24,164 nt of DNA from JAWLGW01 sp964569055 (lineage in GTDB: Bacteria > Planctomycetota > J058), in the NCBI GenBank assembly GCA_964569055.1, contig CAZMSZ010000077.1, positions 1 through 24,164 on the forward strand, given 5' to 3'. A program made the position numbers and the translations under genes. Below are positions 23,485 through 24,164 of this stretch, one piece after another (position 1 is the first letter of the stretch; each line of letters begins with the position of its first letter). A model generated the notes under the pieces. That model was not told the origin of the DNA and did no database searches. It was given only the letters and a program-made list of their open reading frames with translations.

Positions 23485-24164
23485 GTGAGCGCGGGGCCGC
23501 CGAGCGGGAAGGAGCGCGCGGACGCGCGCGCCGTCCTGGCCCCGTTCGAGCGCGCCGAGCGGCGCAGCACGGCCAGGATCCTGCTCGTGGGCGGCGCGCT
23601 CAGCCTCGCCGCGCTCGGCGGGACGGCGGGCTGGTGGTGGGGGCTCGGCGAGCTCGCGCGGATCATGCTCGGCTTCGCCGGGGGGGCGGGCCTCCTGGTC
23701 ACCCTCGCGTGCGCGTTCTCCTCCTCCCCCGAGCAGACCTTCGCGCGCGCCCGGGCGCTCATGGACGCCGACCTGACCGAGGAGGCCGTCGCGCTCCTCA
23801 AGCCGCTCACCCTCGCCGGCCCCGGGCACCAGGAGGACGAGCCGAACCTCCCCTTCGACACCGCGGTGTTCCTGGTGGCGCAGGCCTACGACCGCGCCGG
23901 CGCGACCCAGCTCGCGCGCGCGGCCTACCGCCACTACCTCGACGTGCGCCCCCACGGAGCCTGGGTGATCGAGGCCCGCGTGCGCCTCGAGGAGCTCGAG
24001 GGGCGCCGCCCCGCCGGGGTGGACGTCGTGCGGGAGCGCTCCGCCGAGGAGGCGCGCTGCCCCTACTGCAAGGACCGCTTCGAGGGCGCGAGCAAGACCG
24101 CCGCCTGCGCGACCTGCCGCACGCCGCACCACGCGGCCTGCTACGAGGAGCACGGCGGCTGCGC
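23485..24164 (+). CDS. Membrane protein with C-terminal RING-like zinc finger (partial)
   Basis: The frame begins at GTG 23485, four bases after the thiolase stop, and remains open to the window edge, giving 226 residues without a stop. Two hydrophobic segments lie at about 31-53 and 58-79. Residues 82-185 form a helical, TPR-like region (ARALMDADLTEEAVALLKPL, VAQAYDRAGATQLARAAYRH). From 192 on comes a zinc-binding pattern C192-x2-C195, C208-x2-C211, H215-H216-x2-C219, C226, which matches a prokaryotic RING-like domain (Prok-RING family) as I recall it from Planctomycetota. The last ligands are cut off by the edge. No ribosome binding site is visible, so expression may rely on reinitiation after the thiolase. 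The function is unknown; the finger probably mediates protein contacts, and a ubiquitin-ligase role should not be assumed. Confidence 0.82.
   Translation, partial: MSAGPPSGKERADARAVLAPFERAERRSTARILLVGGALSLAALGGTAGWWWGLGELARIMLGFAGGAGLLVTLACAFSSSPEQTFARARALMDADLTEEAVALLKPLTLAGPGHQEDEPNLPFDTAVFLVAQAYDRAGATQLARAAYRHYLDVRPHGAWVIEARVRLEELEGRRPAGVDVVRERSAEEARCPYCKDRFEGASKTAACATCRTPHHAACYEEHGGC

Overview
The window is very GC-rich (roughly 70% or more) with strongly GC-biased third codon positions. Because of this, the antisense strand of almost every gene carries a long spurious open frame. The gene content suggests a large-genome environmental bacterium, most likely Planctomycetota and possibly Myxococcota. 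The pointers are a PknB-type receptor kinase with a long helical C-terminus, a membrane protein ending in a prokaryotic RING-like zinc finger, a fused fatty-acyl reductase/ligase/ACP/acyltransferase, and a DUF2760-Hsp70-Hsp70 operon. This assignment is inference; there is no rRNA or other marker gene.

Left part (1-7.7 kb). A hexanucleotide tandem repeat runs off the left edge. Next comes a minus-strand operon, in transcription order: secreted alkaline phosphatase, cytidine deaminase, and a family III (CaiB/BaiF) CoA-transferase, joined by two 4-base GTGA overlaps. It diverges, from a compact region with two back-to-back promoters and a palindrome between them, from a 1471-residue plus-strand protein. 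That protein joins an alcohol-forming fatty acyl reductase, an acyl-activating ligase, an acyl carrier domain and a PlsC-type acyltransferase. The domain content resembles, from memory, the myxobacterial ether-lipid enzyme ElbD.

Middle part (7.8-16.5 kb). A minus-strand block encodes, in transcription order, a membrane-anchored coiled-coil DUF2760 protein, an Hsp70-like ATPase of 629 residues, a second Hsp70-like ATPase of 956 residues with a long extra C-terminal region, and, after 226 bases, a small Lys/Arg-tailed helix-turn-helix protein. This Hsp70 pair is the most intriguing system here: widespread as far as I recall, but of unknown function. Upstream of it lie a three-domain Xaa-Pro aminopeptidase (minus) and a divergent phosphoheptose isomerase gene, gmhA (plus), which looks leaderless.

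Right part (16.5-24.2 kb). A hairpin after gmhA and a G-tract-rich non-coding stretch precede a REP-associated tyrosine transposase (minus). A 1013-residue Ser/Thr kinase (minus) follows. An alpha-methylacyl-CoA racemase-type gene (minus) then diverges from an acetyl-CoA acetyltransferase-type thiolase (plus). Four bases after the thiolase stop begins a membrane protein with a RING-like zinc finger, cut by the right edge.

Taken together the window covers lipid and acyl-CoA metabolism (CoA-transferase, racemase, thiolase, four-domain fusion), nucleotide and phosphate salvage, envelope sugar synthesis, a chaperone-like ATPase pair and signalling. No tRNA, rRNA, CRISPR array or prophage was seen. 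All family assignments come from reading motifs; no database search was run.
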